A stretch of 64,000 nt of DNA, taken from NCBI GenBank assembly GCA_905147135.1, contig LR990050.1, positions 6,770,501-6,834,500 on the forward strand. Reading direction: 5' to 3'. Under the pieces are notes generated by a model. The model was given only the letters and a program-made list of their open reading frames with translations. It was not told the DNA's origin and did no database searches. The DNA comes from Blastobasis lacticolella. Lineage: Eukaryota; Arthropoda; Insecta; Lepidoptera; Blastobasidae. Made by a program: the position numbers and the translations under genes. Shown here in pieces: positions 20,601 through 31,829 of this stretch. Every line of letters starts with the position of its first letter. Position 1 is the stretch's first letter.

Positions 20601-22616
20601 TAATCTAATCGTTCAGAAAAGTCGGATAACCCATGACCAAGTTTACGTATAAGTTTTTAAATCTTTTGTAAACTACTGAATCGATTTTAATGAAACAAAG
20701 CTAAGAACCATCTCGATTAAATAGAGAAAACCGCATCTAAATCGGTCCATCCGTTCGGGAGCTACGATGCCTCAGACAGATACACGGAGCCACAGAAGCA
20801 CATATACGAATGGTATGGAATTTTCACATGGACAAAGAGTTACGTATACCAGCACACAGTCCTCGGCGAGTGGTGAGATGGTCTCCGCAAATGAACAAAA
20901 AATACAAACTCTCAAATGAAAAAATAATATTTACGCAAGTTAAGCGAGCGGCCACTCAGAAAAGAAAAGACGCGGACACGTCGCGGACAGGGCACAGATG
21001 GGACGCGGAGGCGACTTAAAACATACAGAAAAGACAGGGCACGGACGCGGACGCAGTCAAGAACGCAGGCAATACAAGGACAGCAAGCGCTGCGTGCGAG
21101 GCCCGGCTCCCCGTGCCCCGCCCGCACCCCCGCTGTCTCCCGCGGCTCGCCCGTGCCTCTTCCTTTCTGTATGTTTTAAGTCGTGTCTGCGACGCGTTCG
21201 CGCCCTGTCCGCGTCCTGTCTTTCCTGTATGTTTTGCGTCGCGACGTTTATAGAAACGTCGCGACATGTATAGACATTTAGTATGAAAGTAAATTGAACG
21301 GGCGCCGCGTCTGCGACGTGTCTGCGTCGTGTTTGCGTCTTACGTCTTTTCTGTGTGGCCGCTCGCTAAGGTTAAGGGTTATCCTTGAAATCCATTTAAA
21401 TCACATATTATATAGTATTCCAGCAAAATAAGGTTAAAAGGTTATCCAATTCCAATTACACAACATTTTCCTTAAAGAGATTTAACGTTTGTAATAGGTA
21501 TTAATGCTCTCACCGCGATCGCTTCTTCGGTCCCGCAGCTAAGGTGTTCATCGTTGCCCGATAGTCTGCCTATATGAGTTTCATAACTTTTAAGCATGTA
21601 CCTAGTTTACCTACCTTTACTTTAGCGGTTCCGCGGCTTAGAAAGAAATAAAGATTTATTATACATGGACGCCACGGCTCAGACCACGTTTTGATCCAAA
21701 CTAGATATTCATGTGCGTAGGAAAAATGGAATTAAAGCTTTAAAATCACTAAAGTTCTTAAACGGAACATGAGTCTAAATCGTACCAGAATTCGGCGGCA
21801 AATCTAGAGCGTAGACTTAGTTAGAGCGCCTAGGTCATCGAAGACAAAGTCGGGATTCGTGAGCCAACTCATTCTCTTAGAGTGTATTCGATGTCACATC
21901 CGAAACTGTGTCTCTGGTTAGTTTCTATGGATGAGTCTAGTCATAAACGCGTATGACTAGACTCATTTATCTCAATAAAATATTATTCAGATAAACTGAG
22001 TAAATTACACAAAGAAAATAACACGTTTATCGACTCGGCCACATCGTGCTATTCAGTGAGGGTGAATAGTGATGCTATCAAATTATGTATCAACTATAAA
22101 CATACGATATATTAATAAATTGTACGGTGACAAGCTCATGGTAACAGTGATCGTTACAGTAGTTTCGTGCTAAGAATATCATGGACAGCTGTCTCGACCT
22201 TTCGAGTCTCTCTCAAAAAGATTTTTTCCGCATGATGACGCAAGATTCGGATTTGTGCGTAGGCACAGTTAGTGCGTTCAAGCAACATTATGATTATTGA
22301 TTAGATATGTCTATTTTTATACAAAATTGTTATAACCGGCTTTTATTCTGCTAATGGCAATTATTTGACCTTCTTAGCTTAAGCCGATTGGTAGAAAAGC
22401 CGTTATTGTTAAAATAACTGAAGTATAGGTTTCTAACTGGCTCATAATGTGAAGGTCCACTCCATCGAACATTGTAAAAATAATATATAATTACGGTTTT
22501 ACTTTTGTTTCAGGTGCTGGCCGTGCGTGTGTGTCCCGTACTGTATGGACTCATGCCAAAACGCCGACCACTACTGTCCCAATTGCAATTCATATCTGGG
22601 CTCGTATCAAAATTGA
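17673..22616 (+). CDS. LITAF-domain protein B (78 aa)
   Basis: Coding exons are 17673-17813 (acceptor TTTTTTTGTTTCAG, donor CCT|GTAAGT) and 22514-22616 (acceptor TTTGTTTCAG). The proposed start is ATG at 17680, seven bases inside the exon, in the favourable context AACATGA. The product has 78 residues. CPSC at 15-18 is the first zinc knuckle; a hydrophobic helix IALLLCLFL (37-45) spans the exon junction; CWPCVCVPYC follows at 46-55 and HYCPNC at 64-69 is the second knuckle. This is a minimal LITAF domain with almost no N-terminal region and no PPxY motif. Family members attach to the cytosolic face of late endosomes or lysosomes; a role here is inferred. An AATAAA at 22802-22807, 190 bases after the stop, could be the polyadenylation signal. 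The seven exon bases before ATG could also be coding if an upstream exon joins in frame. Confidence 0.93.
18081..18192 (+). mobile_element. Family B repeat, 3' part
   Basis: CTGCGATATCCAACCTGCCT, AGCGTGGAGATTATGGCA, CCTGCAGTGGGCTGTTATG and GATGATGATGATTATGATG, matching the 3' half of 43738-44007. Confidence 0.75.
18236..18310 (-). repeat. 'CCTTGACCATGATCC' family repeat, fragment
   Basis: TTTCCCTGTTAACAGGGTCA and a closing ACGCCAAGATGATTATTA match the middle and end of the 63258-63532 copy. Confidence 0.55.
18900..19380 (-). pseudogene. RTE-type reverse transcriptase C-terminus, second subfamily
   Basis: From 19378 downward one frame reads VLKMLRWMCGVTRLDRVRTE, then ADKIEEAHVRWFGHVLRKP and VGNRCLNLPI. 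After frame changes a block AKWRRLSRKADPGRDWDKR follows near 19015-18950, then a (GAC)n tract at 18930-18945. This is the typical C-terminal pattern of RTE elements that end DWxKR. Inactive. Confidence 0.75.
19608..19680 (-). repeat. Degenerate telomere-like pentamers (TTAGG type)
   Basis: About fourteen 5-base units such as CCTAA, CCTAC, CCTAT and CCTGC in near register. CCTAA is the complement of the insect telomeric repeat TTAGG. Confidence 0.55.
20637..20800 (+). repeat. Interspersed repeat fragment
   Basis: Contains ACTACTGAATCGATTTTAATG, AAACCGCATCTAAATCGGTC and CATCCGTTCGGGAGCTACGATG, wording typical of moth interspersed repeats. It resembles parts of 52681-52860 loosely. Confidence 0.4.
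20944..21366. mobile_element. GC-rich palindromic DNA transposon, TAA duplication
   Basis: 423 bp flanked by TAA at 20941-20943 and 21367-21369. Ends are inverted: GCGAGCGGCCACTCAGAAAA on the left, the complement of GCGAGCGGCCACACAGAAAA on the right. A second inverted pair around AAAACATACAGAAAAGACAG (from 21018) and its partner at 21210-21235 makes much of the element self-complementary. TAA duplications fit PIF/Harbinger. No transposase. GC content is far above its surroundings. Confidence 0.75.
21238..21265. repeat. Perfect 12-bp hairpin, ATAG loop
   Basis: GTCGCGACGTTT, ATAG, AAACGTCGCGAC; lies within the GC-rich palindromic element. Confidence 0.9.
21931..21966. repeat. Perfect 15-bp hairpin, 6-base loop
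   Basis: ATGAGTCTAGTCATA and TATGACTAGACTCAT are exact complements around AACGCG. Confidence 0.92.
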
Positions 22617-22801
22617 TGAAATAATTATTTCAGTTTACTTAACCTTAGATGAACTACACTGATCGCACTTTGGATTCATAATCGACCGAATGACATTCGT
22701 ACGAATGACACGAAAGGATTCAACTCTCTAAGCTCCATGGAACCGTTCATTCGTGCGAAACGGAGGTACTTATCCAAGGTGTGACCGGCTCTAGCCTTAA
22801 A

Positions 22802-22807
22802 AATAAA
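22802..22807 (+). promoter_or_regulatory. Candidate polyadenylation signal of LITAF-B
   Basis: AATAAA 186 bases past the stop codon. It is the first one seen downstream; no transcript end is known. Confidence 0.4.
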
Positions 22808-24490
22808 GTCAACAGCCAAAAAGTGAAAATAGTGAAAATATTTCATTTTCTCATTTTCGCTCTGTCTTTGTAATAGTGGGGCGTTGTCGATTTCAATTTA
22901 AGTAATATAAATAATTAGCAACGAAATATGTATAGGTACCCCTACACAAAATACCTCTTAAAAATACTGGCAAAATAAAATTTTCCTTTCATTCACATAA
23001 ACAACATACCTAAAATGTGAATTCAAGATTATGTTAAACCGCTACAGTTTTTGTTCATGAAATAGGTTTACTTGGTTTACGTGGTTGCCTAGACTTCTCG
23101 TATTTCTAGTTGATAAGTCACCTTGTGAATTATTAGCGTTTGTTGAGTTCATACATGTTTGTCCACGCTATTAGTAAATATTATTTTTATAATGTTGCAT
23201 TTATGTAAAGATGATCTTTCCTGACCTAGAAATAGAACACCGAGAAATATAACACCCTTTCTGTGGAGAAATGCTGTGGTTATATGAAATACGGTCACCG
23301 TCGGGAAATATGAGATAATATTTAGTCCGCGGACATTGTGCGTTTTTGTATGTAAATCTCATAATTTGCCTCTATATATACATACGTTATTGTCTGTGAC
23401 TTTATTCAATATTATTACGATAGAAATATACCTACATCTAAATATTTTATGATTACATTGATTTTATATAATATGATTGTTATGCTTATTAAAAATTTAA
23501 GTGTGTGCGTTTTAACATAAAATGTAAGTGAATAATTTCCAGTGGTGAAGTTTTTAATAAGTTTTTATTATTTTTGTACAATGTCAACAGATATATGACA
23601 GAGATCTATGTTGAAGATTTCTGATCTACTCGATCTTCCTATAAGTTTTATCCTCAATATGATGATATAACATCAAAATGTATTGTTAAAGTTCATTATA
23701 GTGTGCCTTATATATTTATTCACTGAATAGACAACAAAATATTTAATCTATAATACTTAAAAGAAGAAGTCTATTCTATTCTTCGAATTTATGATATTAA
23801 GAAATAATTATAACAAGAATTTAAAAATGTAAAATTTTTATCTTTTTAGCACCGTTTTTAATATTTGAATATATTAAAGAGGAAGATATACATGTGGTAT
23901 ACACAATCATACTCAAATATAAAAAGTACCTACTTACTTAACATTTTGAATGTATTAGGTACTTTACCTCTTAATAAATACGAGTATATTATATAAACTT
24001 TTGTTTCCATGACTTCGGTAGTGACCCGTGTGATAAATTGTCGAATTTTAAGTGATGCTGCTTGTAGATTTCCACAAAGAACCACAATTATCGGGTTTGT
24101 CACCACGTGTTTCTGCCAGTGGAAAGGGGTGGGAATATCCCTAACAGAGTGATCAGCCTACTTTCCCGACTAACTAGTTGTCTAACAAACCCTATTGTTG
24201 ACCCATCCTGCGACAGCTACTTGAGATGCTCGAAATCGAAAACTGGAATGCATCAAAGGCCCTCGTTTTGAAACCGCTCGCATCCACGCGAGAGCTCGCC
24301 TTCTTCTTTACTTAACTTAACGTAGCGCAGGCGAACGTTAAACTCAAATGAGTGATTAAATTACAAGCAAAAGTTACTAAGAGAATTGAATCACCTAATG
24401 TAGTTCCTAATGAATCCGAAAAGCTAACACTTAAAATACTGGCACTAGCAGGAACCTTGATAATCATCTGGTTTTTTGTTTCTGGAGGTA
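22808..24490. other. Intergenic AT-rich DNA
   Basis: No repeat family or gene recognised. 24100-24330 is richer in GC and could be a decayed element, but I could not match it. Confidence 0.4.
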
Positions 24491-24725
24491 CTAATACAAT
24501 CCATCACCATTATCATCAACAGCCCACACAGTCCCCTGCTGGACTTGAGCCTCCTCCACATCAGTAGAGGGCTTTGTTGTAACCTCCACGCTTAGCCGAC
24601 GCAGGCGGGTTGGAGATCGCAGTGTTTAAAATACTCAACAGTAATACTTCTAGTCAAGACTATCGCCTTTTACGACACCTAGTCGAAGGGGGTAGTCCAA
24701 TTCTACTCTGCCGGACACCACTCGC
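24491..24725 (-). mobile_element. Family B repeat, diverged
   Basis: Complement carries GGTGTCCGGCAGAGTAGAAT, GTCGTAAAAGGCGATAG and CTGCGATCTCCAACCCGCCT, then a damaged (GAT)n end. Confidence 0.7.
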
Positions 24726-24759
24726 ATTATTTTTACCTATCCCAATCCTGACGTCGAAA

Positions 24760-25010
24760 TCTCATATTATTTAGAGACATTGACATCAGAAGGGTGTTTT
24801 TGTTATTGTCAAGGGAGGCACACGGACGGACGATCCACCTGATGGAAAGCGGCCACCTCTGCCGGCCTCTGCGGCCGGGGATCTGATGCCGCTTTTGAGG
24901 TATTTGTGGACATGCCTTTTTGTTTACCGGGATGATTGAAATGTGAGAAAAAATTGAAGAGAGGTAGGACACAGCGGGGTCCCACTCTCAGGTCGTTCCT
25001 TCATGTCTGA
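24760..25010 (-). repeat. 'CCATCAGGTGGCCC' family repeat, diverged
   Basis: GATCCACCTGATGGAAAGCGGCCAC and GAGAGGTAGGACACAGCGGGG; the latter string is shared with 31843-31861. Confidence 0.6.
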
Positions 25011-25880
25011 AGATCGTGGCCATAGATAAATTGTCCCGAGCGTCCTCTGTCTGTGGCACTTTGGCGATTTGATAGATTGTAATTAATCGAGTTTTAAATA
25101 TTTGTAAATCAATTCAATATCTCAGTTAGAATTAATATCTCATACTCTATCAGTATCTAATAACCGAAAAGTGTATTTAATTCACAGCTCGAACTATTGC
25201 GTATATTTTAAGTGGTTATGTTTATTTTATCTATTCGCCCAACATCATCAACTTCGTTTACTTGTAGCAAATAAAAGCTAAATCTTTTCAAACAGATCCC
25301 AATTGTGGCATCGCGACCTACCACAAGCGTATGGTCCTTCAGATGGTAAGTTACGCGTCTCAGTCTCCTGAATGCGTTTCCATGGAAATCCCTATAGTTC
25401 TGCCGATTCGATATACATTTTATTATCCCCCTTGAAACTCTTCATGCTAGGATCTTCAGGGAAATATTCTCCAAGATTATTTCTACAATCCTTGTGTACA
25501 TGGAAGAATGTGCTGTAGGGACCGCAACATTTTGCTCATCATCTATCACGTACTAAAGGATGACTAACGCTACACTGTGCAGGGTCCAAATAATAACCCT
25601 TTAATATGTATCCCTTATGTATGGATACGCTCATGCTAAACGAGTGGAAACTGAGTGGCGGCCGTGCAATGACAACTCAGTTACCCCTCAGTATAGTTAA
25701 CCGTGCTACGTGCTATGGCTCGGACTCGGTTTGGAACCGGCTCGGTCTAGCGTGAGTTATTCTTGTGGCATTCAACCTATTGCTTTATATAGGAGATATA
25801 AAAGCTTGATATAACTTACACAATATGGGCTTTCGGCATGTAATGCGTTGTAGGTATAGTTAGGAATTACTTTAATATTT
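25011..25880. other. Intergenic DNA, nothing recognised
   Basis: No convincing frame. 25290-25600 has an even base composition and could be decayed coding DNA, but no domain is visible. Confidence 0.35.
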
Positions 25881-26136
25881 CATCATCACAGCCCGTAACA
25901 GTCCACTGCTGGACTTAGGGCCTCTCCCACGAAAGGGGAGGTTATTGCCATAATCTCCACGCTTGGCAGACGGGTTGGAGATCGCAGTGTTTAAAAATAA
26001 CAATGGAAAATGCTGCTGCCCATTTTCCGGACTACGGAGACTCTTGATCTTTTGCCTCGAAAACATTAGTCGCCTTGTACGACACCTATGGGTGTAAGGG
26101 GTTGGTGCTATTCTACTCTGCCGGACACCACACGGC
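25881..26136 (-). mobile_element. Family B repeat
   Basis: Near full-length minus copy: GTGTGGTGTCCGGCAGAGTA to CAGTGGACTGTTACGGGCTGTGATGATG. Very similar to 37728-37986 and 58863-59140. Confidence 0.85.
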
Positions 26137-26969
26137 CGCTGCTTGCTTTAATATTTATGAGGCAACAATTACCTACGTAGATTTTTAAATTGTAAACAAT
26201 TTGCGAAGAGTGATTCGTAAAACATTGTACAAACATTTTCATGTTTATTTATCTTTGCGTCGTACTCGTTAGACGGCTTGTCGGTTGCTTTTTCCCAGAA
26301 ACTATTAAGAGCAATGAGCAAACGTAACATACAACATACTTATACGGTGATTGCCACACGTCTCGTCGTTTTTGCTGGTAATATGCCCCGTTTATGTCAC
26401 CAATTAGGTAAGATGTACTCATATGAGCATGATAACTCTCTTCAGTCTCTCCCTAATTCCTGAGATCGTGATCACTATTATTAGTTTTCGCTGCCCACCA
26501 GACTCCGACATCTATGTGTGCTCTCACCGCTTGATGGAATGCGCATAAGAAAGAAGCCTTCCCGACTTATTCAGACTATCTGGTTAGTAAACGACCCCCA
26601 GCTCTTTTGCCTTCGATTCCACCAATTACAACCTATTTTTCGAGATTTATCTCCACTTTGCATTGTGTTAAAAGTAGCACTCGAATTAAACAAATGGTGG
26701 AAAGTCGTTGTTTGATATAAAGTTGAAAAATAATAGACATTTTGTGCTGTCCAAGGTATCATAGGCAAACCTAATATGATACCGCCACCACCGCTACTGC
26801 AATACGAGTATACTATCGCTATCGCAGCACTGTCATCATTCACGAAAATAATAAAAATAATCAACTTTTTCATACAAAATTGAAAACGAAGTCTGCCATT
26901 ATGTATGAGCACATGCAAACCCCTGGGTATCAATTAATTTAAAGTCACGCTATAAATTAAAAGTTCTGT
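26137..26969. other. Intergenic DNA with one unassigned minus-strand frame
   Basis: On the minus strand, 26869-26571 is open from an internal methionine beginning MKKLIIFIIFVNDDSAAIAI and continues glycine-rich. It could be a short secreted peptide exon or chance; no splice or repeat evidence decides it. Confidence 0.25.
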
Positions 26970-28210
26970 ATCTACCATCTGTAAGTATAGAACCAATAAG
27001 ATATACTTTTAATAGTAATAAATTATTTCATCAACAACAATATGGCTTAACAAAAGGCCGCAATACTACCGAAGCTGGTATTAGCCTCATTCTACAAATT
27101 TTTGGCGCATGGGAAGAACATCATAATATCACAATTTTTTGCGATTTGTCTAAAGCATTTGATTGTATAAGTCGTTCAACACTATTACTAAATATATTAC
27201 TAAAATTAAAACATTACGGTTTTACGCATGATAATGGCGAGTTATCTGCGGGGAGGAGGGGGGGGGAGATGAGCATTGGAGTGCCACAAGGATCTATATT
27301 GGGTTCTCTTTGAACCTTCCATACATGGTGCAGATCACATTTAAAATTAATAGGAAAGATGATTATAGACGAAGTAAACTGTGCTCTTCAGAATGTACTT
27401 TATTGGTTTACGATTAATAACAACTCTAAAAAAACAAATCATTATTGCCTCCCTAATGTACAAAGTAATCAATGTAATGTTATATTAGATAAAACGCAAC
27501 TTGAGTTGGTAGAGAAAACTACTTTCTTAGGCGTTAACCCAATATAGATTCAAAAATTCAATGGGGCTCCCATTGGAGGGGATATTTAATCATTGGCTAG
27601 TAGGTTAAGTTCGGGTGCATTTGCCGTGTGGCGAATAAGGAGGCTAATGGATGTAAATACAGCTAGATTAGTTAATTATAGTTATTTTTACAGTATTGTG
27701 TCGTACGGTATCATACTATGGGGCAATTGTGCTGATAGTGACATCATATTCAAACTACAAAAACGAGCTGTAAGAGCAATATATGGATTACGTCGACGTG
27801 ATTCGCTCAAAGAATTGTATAAAGAAATTGATGTATTAACTTTCCCAAGTTAATATATATTTGATAATATTATGTATGTCAGAAAGCATATACCTACTCA
27901 CTTTGCTAAAAATACTGATGTTAATAATGTCAATTTAAGAAACAAGAATAAACTGGTAACACCGTTGATCAGACTTAGTAAAGTAACTTCATCTTTCACG
28001 GGTAACTGTATAAGATTTTATAATTATATTCCTAAGCGTATTATTAATTTGCCTGAATCACAATTTAAAGAAAAGTTGTAAAAAGCCTATTATAAAATTG
28101 ATGACAAAAATGTGTAGTTTTTCGAAATAGGAAGTTATTTATAAATTTACAATTTTGTAAATTGGGTGAGGATGATTTGATGTGGAATAGATTGAATTGA
28201 ATTGGAGATG
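26970..28210 (+). pseudogene. Jockey/CR1-group LINE reverse transcriptase remnant
   Basis: Pieces in order: QQYGLTKGRNTTEAG, IFCDLSKAFDCISR (the D of motif A), MSIGVPQGSILGSL (motif B), then a jump over the catalytic YxDD block to LYWFTINNNSKKT and LELVEKTTFLGV. The connection/thumb region follows: FAVWRIRRLMDVNTARLVNY, SYGIILWGNCADSDIIFKLQ, KRAVRAIYGLRRRDSLKEL and a C-terminal block ending LPESQFKEKL. Stops at 27312, 27545, 27853 and the missing YxDD show an inactive, 5'-truncated copy. Confidence 0.85.
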
Positions 28211-28249
28211 ATTGAATAACAAATATTTTTTAAATATGTACGTCATTAG

Positions 28250-28890
28250 GAGTGCATGCTCACTTAAAAGTCTGCCTGGTGGTGGCGTGGGGGTCGGGTC
28301 GTTCTCTTCCCTCAAATATGGTTGAATTGGACAATGGCTGGGCCCTGCGTCATGCTCGTGAACGGGTGCTACCTTGGTGGTCTGGCCGCTTTTGCTGTAC
28401 CATTATTATTATTTTCTTTTTTATTATTAATATTTTTATTCTTAGTTATCCTGACCAATTTGTTCACATCATATTCCAATCAACACAGACTCACTCAAAT
28501 TAAATTGACAAATTTATCAATGCAATGAAATTATATTTAAATGTACCTGTGGGTTTCTTGCCGTTTCTTTCTCCCAAAAATGGTCATTTTCCTAACTGAA
28601 GTGGCATGCAGACGACATTCTTTTTACTTTTTGTTCCGAGCTCAGGGGGCGACGCAGGTAGGCCGGCTGGTGCGTGCGGGTGTGAGCGCCGCCGGCGGGC
28701 TGGCTGGGGCCGGGCACGCGCCGCACATGATTCGCCTAGGCGGTTATGTGCGTGGCGTGTATCGGTGGCCGGTGTCTCGCCGGAGTAAGCCCTCGTACGC
28801 GCTGATCGGTCTGCATGCGTCGCCCCCTACCTGGATGAGCTCGCTTAACTTGCCCTTTGGTTTCCGTTACATTTTTGACTTTTGAAAAGA
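28250..28890 (+). other. GC-rich repeat-like segment, unclassified
   Basis: 28640-28840 is strongly GC-rich (GCGCCGCCGGCGGGCTGG) in an AT-rich setting, after a block with GGTGGTGGCGTGGGGGTCGGG. It resembles an untranslated LINE or other transposon segment, but no partner copy was found in the window. Confidence 0.4.
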
Positions 28891-29015
28891 TATTATTTAA
28901 CGTAATCCTAATTCAATATTTCAATATATAAATATTTTTCAATAAATACTCTTTAAATACTTTTGATAGGAAAATTAGGAACCTTAAATTTTTATTCTGC
29001 TCTCTGTAGTGTGTA

Positions 29016-29236
29016 TCTATACATAGTATAGAATAAATTCGCTTCTCGTCGTATATATCTGTGTCCGCTTAGATCTTTTAATTTATGCAATAGATTTTAA
29101 TGAGATTTTCATCAAGAGATAGAGTGTTTCAAGAGGAAGGTTTGTAGGCAAGAAAAGGTTTAAATAGGGGTAAAGTAGGTCTAGGGCAGAGGTAGGGCGT
29201 CATGCGGATAAAGTCGCGCCGGGATAGCTAGTAGAA
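29016..29236 (-). repeat. Interspersed repeat ending TTTTATACTATGTATAG (copy 3)
   Basis: Complement has CGGCGCGACTTTATCCGCATG, ACCCCTATTTAAACCTTTTC, TTGATGAAAATCTCATTAAAA, AAGATCTAAGCGGACA and TTTATTCTATACTATG. Confidence 0.7.
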
Positions 29237-29950
29237 CATATTATATTACCACAACATGGTGCAGAATGAGTGAATTTATTTTAGTAACTACGAGTAACGT
29301 CTTGTTATCTTTTTGTCCGTGAATGCTGGCGAGATTCTTCATTTACAAATTAATATACATACTTATAATTAACGAAACTAATTAGACAATAGGCCCCGAA
29401 GGCTGTTTTAATTTAATGGACTACATACCAGTGTGTTACGTGTAGTTGGTAATCTAGCCAATTAGCGGTAATAAAATTTATCTGAATTTATTGTTGGCAC
29501 TTTACTGTTATGAGCTTCACAATGTTATGAGGAGATCTTAAGATATGATATTTCACGATCAAAAATAGCTAATGACATTTTTTCATAGGCTGGTAACGAT
29601 AGATTCATAGACGAAAACAAGTATGTAGATACAAAAACTCAAACCCACGACTGCTATTAACAGTTTTTAAAGCAAAAATCTTTAAAGTTCATAAGTTATA
29701 TATATTTTTGAAATCGTCTTTATTTTGATGTACTCAATCAGTTTTAGAAAAAAAAGATTTTCGAATGTCACATTATGACACTTTTAAACAGCCATTTTGA
29801 ATTTTTAATAGTATTTTACGCAACTGTCATATAAAGGGGGTATTCAAACATGAGTGTCTCTTTATAATACGAGGCGTAGCCGAGTATGATAATAGTTTGA
29901 CACGAGTGTTTTGACACCTAATTATATGTAGTTGCATACACTACTTTAGC
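29237..29950. other. Intergenic DNA, nothing recognised
   Basis: AT-rich, no repeat match seen. Confidence 0.4.
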
Positions 29951-30955
29951 TGACCAATGGAGGCTGAGTATTATTACTCCAGTCTATAAAGGCAAGGGCT
30001 CGGTGTGGGAGTGCACCTACTACCGCGGTATAAAGGTGATGTTTCACACCATGAAGCTCTTCGAACGCATTGTGGACTCTCGGATCCGACGGGAGTGTAC
30101 AATCTCGGAGTGCCAATATGGGTTTCGGCCGGGTTGTGGGACCATGGACCCCGTATTTGCCCTGAGAACTCTCATGGAGGGATACAGATCAAAGAACACG
30201 CCCCTGCATTTCCTGTTTCTGGACATGCAGAAGGCCTTTGACTACGTTCCTTGGGAGATGATCTGGTGGGCACTGCGGTCCAAGTCGGTGCCCAAGGCCT
30301 ATATTGACATTATCCGAAACATGTACCGCGATTCCGATTCAATGAGGAGTTTTCCAGTAGGTATTGATAGTTTGTTTCAAAAAGCATCAATAGATGGCGC
30401 TCCTACAATTTTGGTAATTTTCTTTAAATCTGTATGATGGTGGCAGTGATTTCATGCAGCCAAGTAATACTAAACTTGAAAATAAAGTGTTTAAATATAA
30501 ACGTAACTGTTAAAGGTTGAACGAAGTGTAAAAATAAATATTTATAGGAGTTGGCACTATGTTCCATTATTATTACAACCTCTAAAATGGTTGAAAACTA
30601 TTGACAACTATAATATTATCCAATACAACGTACCCAGGGTTTATATCCTGTTTGCTAAGAACCTATTTCAAGCAATTATCAATTACCAAAATTGTCGGGG
30701 CGCCATCTAGTGAGCGATTAGGAATGCCTTAAATACCTATTGGAAAACTCCTCATAGTGAGGACTGCTGTTGGTGACACCTACCCGTTCCCTATTACCGT
30801 TGGGGTACATCAGGGCTCTGTGCTTAGTCCACTTCTATTCAGCGGGATATTAGACGTACTGTCAGACAGCATCTAAGACTACCACGAGGTGCCTCCGTGG
30901 CTTCTCATGTATGCTGACGATATCGCGTTAATAGACTCGGACTTGGAGTGTAGAT
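29951..30955 (+). pseudogene. RTE-type LINE reverse transcriptase, interrupted
   Basis: Reading begins WRLSIITPVYKGKGSVWECT, then YYRGIKVMFHTMKLFERIV, CQYGFRPGCGTMDPVFAL and HFLFLDMQKAFDYVPWEM (motif A), NMYRDSDS. A 414-bp element (30342-30755) intervenes. It resumes VRTAVGDTYPFPITVGVHQGS (motif B region), LSPLLFSGILDVL, one stop, and PPWLLMYADDIALID, the catalytic YADD. Order and wording match RTE reverse transcriptases. The endonuclease and the C-terminus are missing. Confidence 0.88.
30342..30755. mobile_element. Inverted-repeat element (MITE) inside the RTE reverse transcriptase
   Basis: 414 bp with 24-bp outer inverted ends differing at one base (left ATGAGGAGTTTTCCAGTAGG, right complement ATGAGGAGTTTTCCAATAGG). 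Inverted similarity resumes further in around TAGATGGCGC and ACAATTTTGGTAATT. Removing it restores RTE wording (RDSDS|VRTAVG). Target duplication is short or absent: AT if the ends start at GAGGAG. No coding capacity. Confidence 0.85.
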
Positions 30956-31829
30956 AAAATTAATTTGGATGTACCTAGTGTCAGTCTCGCAACCAAGATG
31001 AATTTAACCACACAAAATCTATTGAGCCGGCCATTCTTTGCCACATCCATTACTCTCGAAAAAAAACCCTCCTATAAACCCTCACAATTTAAAATCTTTT
31101 TACTTTTAAATACAATTTAATGTTCGTTTAACTTCATAGAGCATTCAACGTCGTCTATGTGACTAGTGGTTTTTGCTCATGAGTGTAATATTGTAAATAC
31201 CTGATCCATCTATTATAAGTGCTAGCAAGACTAGCCACCAGCAGGTACCTTAAAGTACGTACGTACATGTATGTATACCAAATATCCGATGTTGGTTCAC
31301 ATTGCTAACGAATTCGAAATCTCTGTATAAATTAGGGCAATCCATACATTATAACAAACTTTAATGAATAGACTGCATTCCACATCGTACGAGGCACCCA
31401 CAGGGCTTGAGAGCTCGTCTCTGACTGACGATAGATATCCGCTCAATTCAATTTAGTGGATAGCTGAAAAATTCCAGCTGCTCGCTCCTCTGCATGTCGG
31501 AATTCCGTGCCGGCTGAAATCCGTCGAACTGTGTAATTCCTACTTGTTCATTTACACACATGCGGTGTTCAACTGAACATTCATACCAGCAGATAAATAG
31601 AATTTGTACCTATTCGCCTATTTCACGCTCATTAGTAAATTGTAGAGATAGGTAGACAAACAGCTTTCGTTCCTTTTCATAACTAGCTCGTCGGGTTCTT
31701 GACCAACTGCTGACCTACCTCAACTTATATCGCCGTCCGGATTTTGTCAAGTTTACGAGTTATAGTTCCTGGTGTTGTGGATAGCTCTTAAAATCATAAC
31801 GCACTGTCGGTGGTTTTAAGCCAAGCGAG
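30956..31829. other. Intergenic DNA, nothing recognised
   Basis: No gene or repeat match seen. Confidence 0.4.

Larger units (their letters stand above)
17814..22513 (+). other. 4.7-kb intron of LITAF-B
   Basis: Hosts family B and CCTTGACCATGATCC repeat pieces, a minus-strand RTE remnant, telomere-like pentamers, a GC-rich palindromic element and a hairpin, listed separately. The stretches 19681-20636 and 21370-22513 show nothing else recognisable. Confidence 0.7.

Noticed and set aside
20912..21273. Overlapping Arg/Ala/Pro-rich frames on both strands
   Set aside because: Explained by the GC-rich palindromic transposon, which lacks stops by composition.
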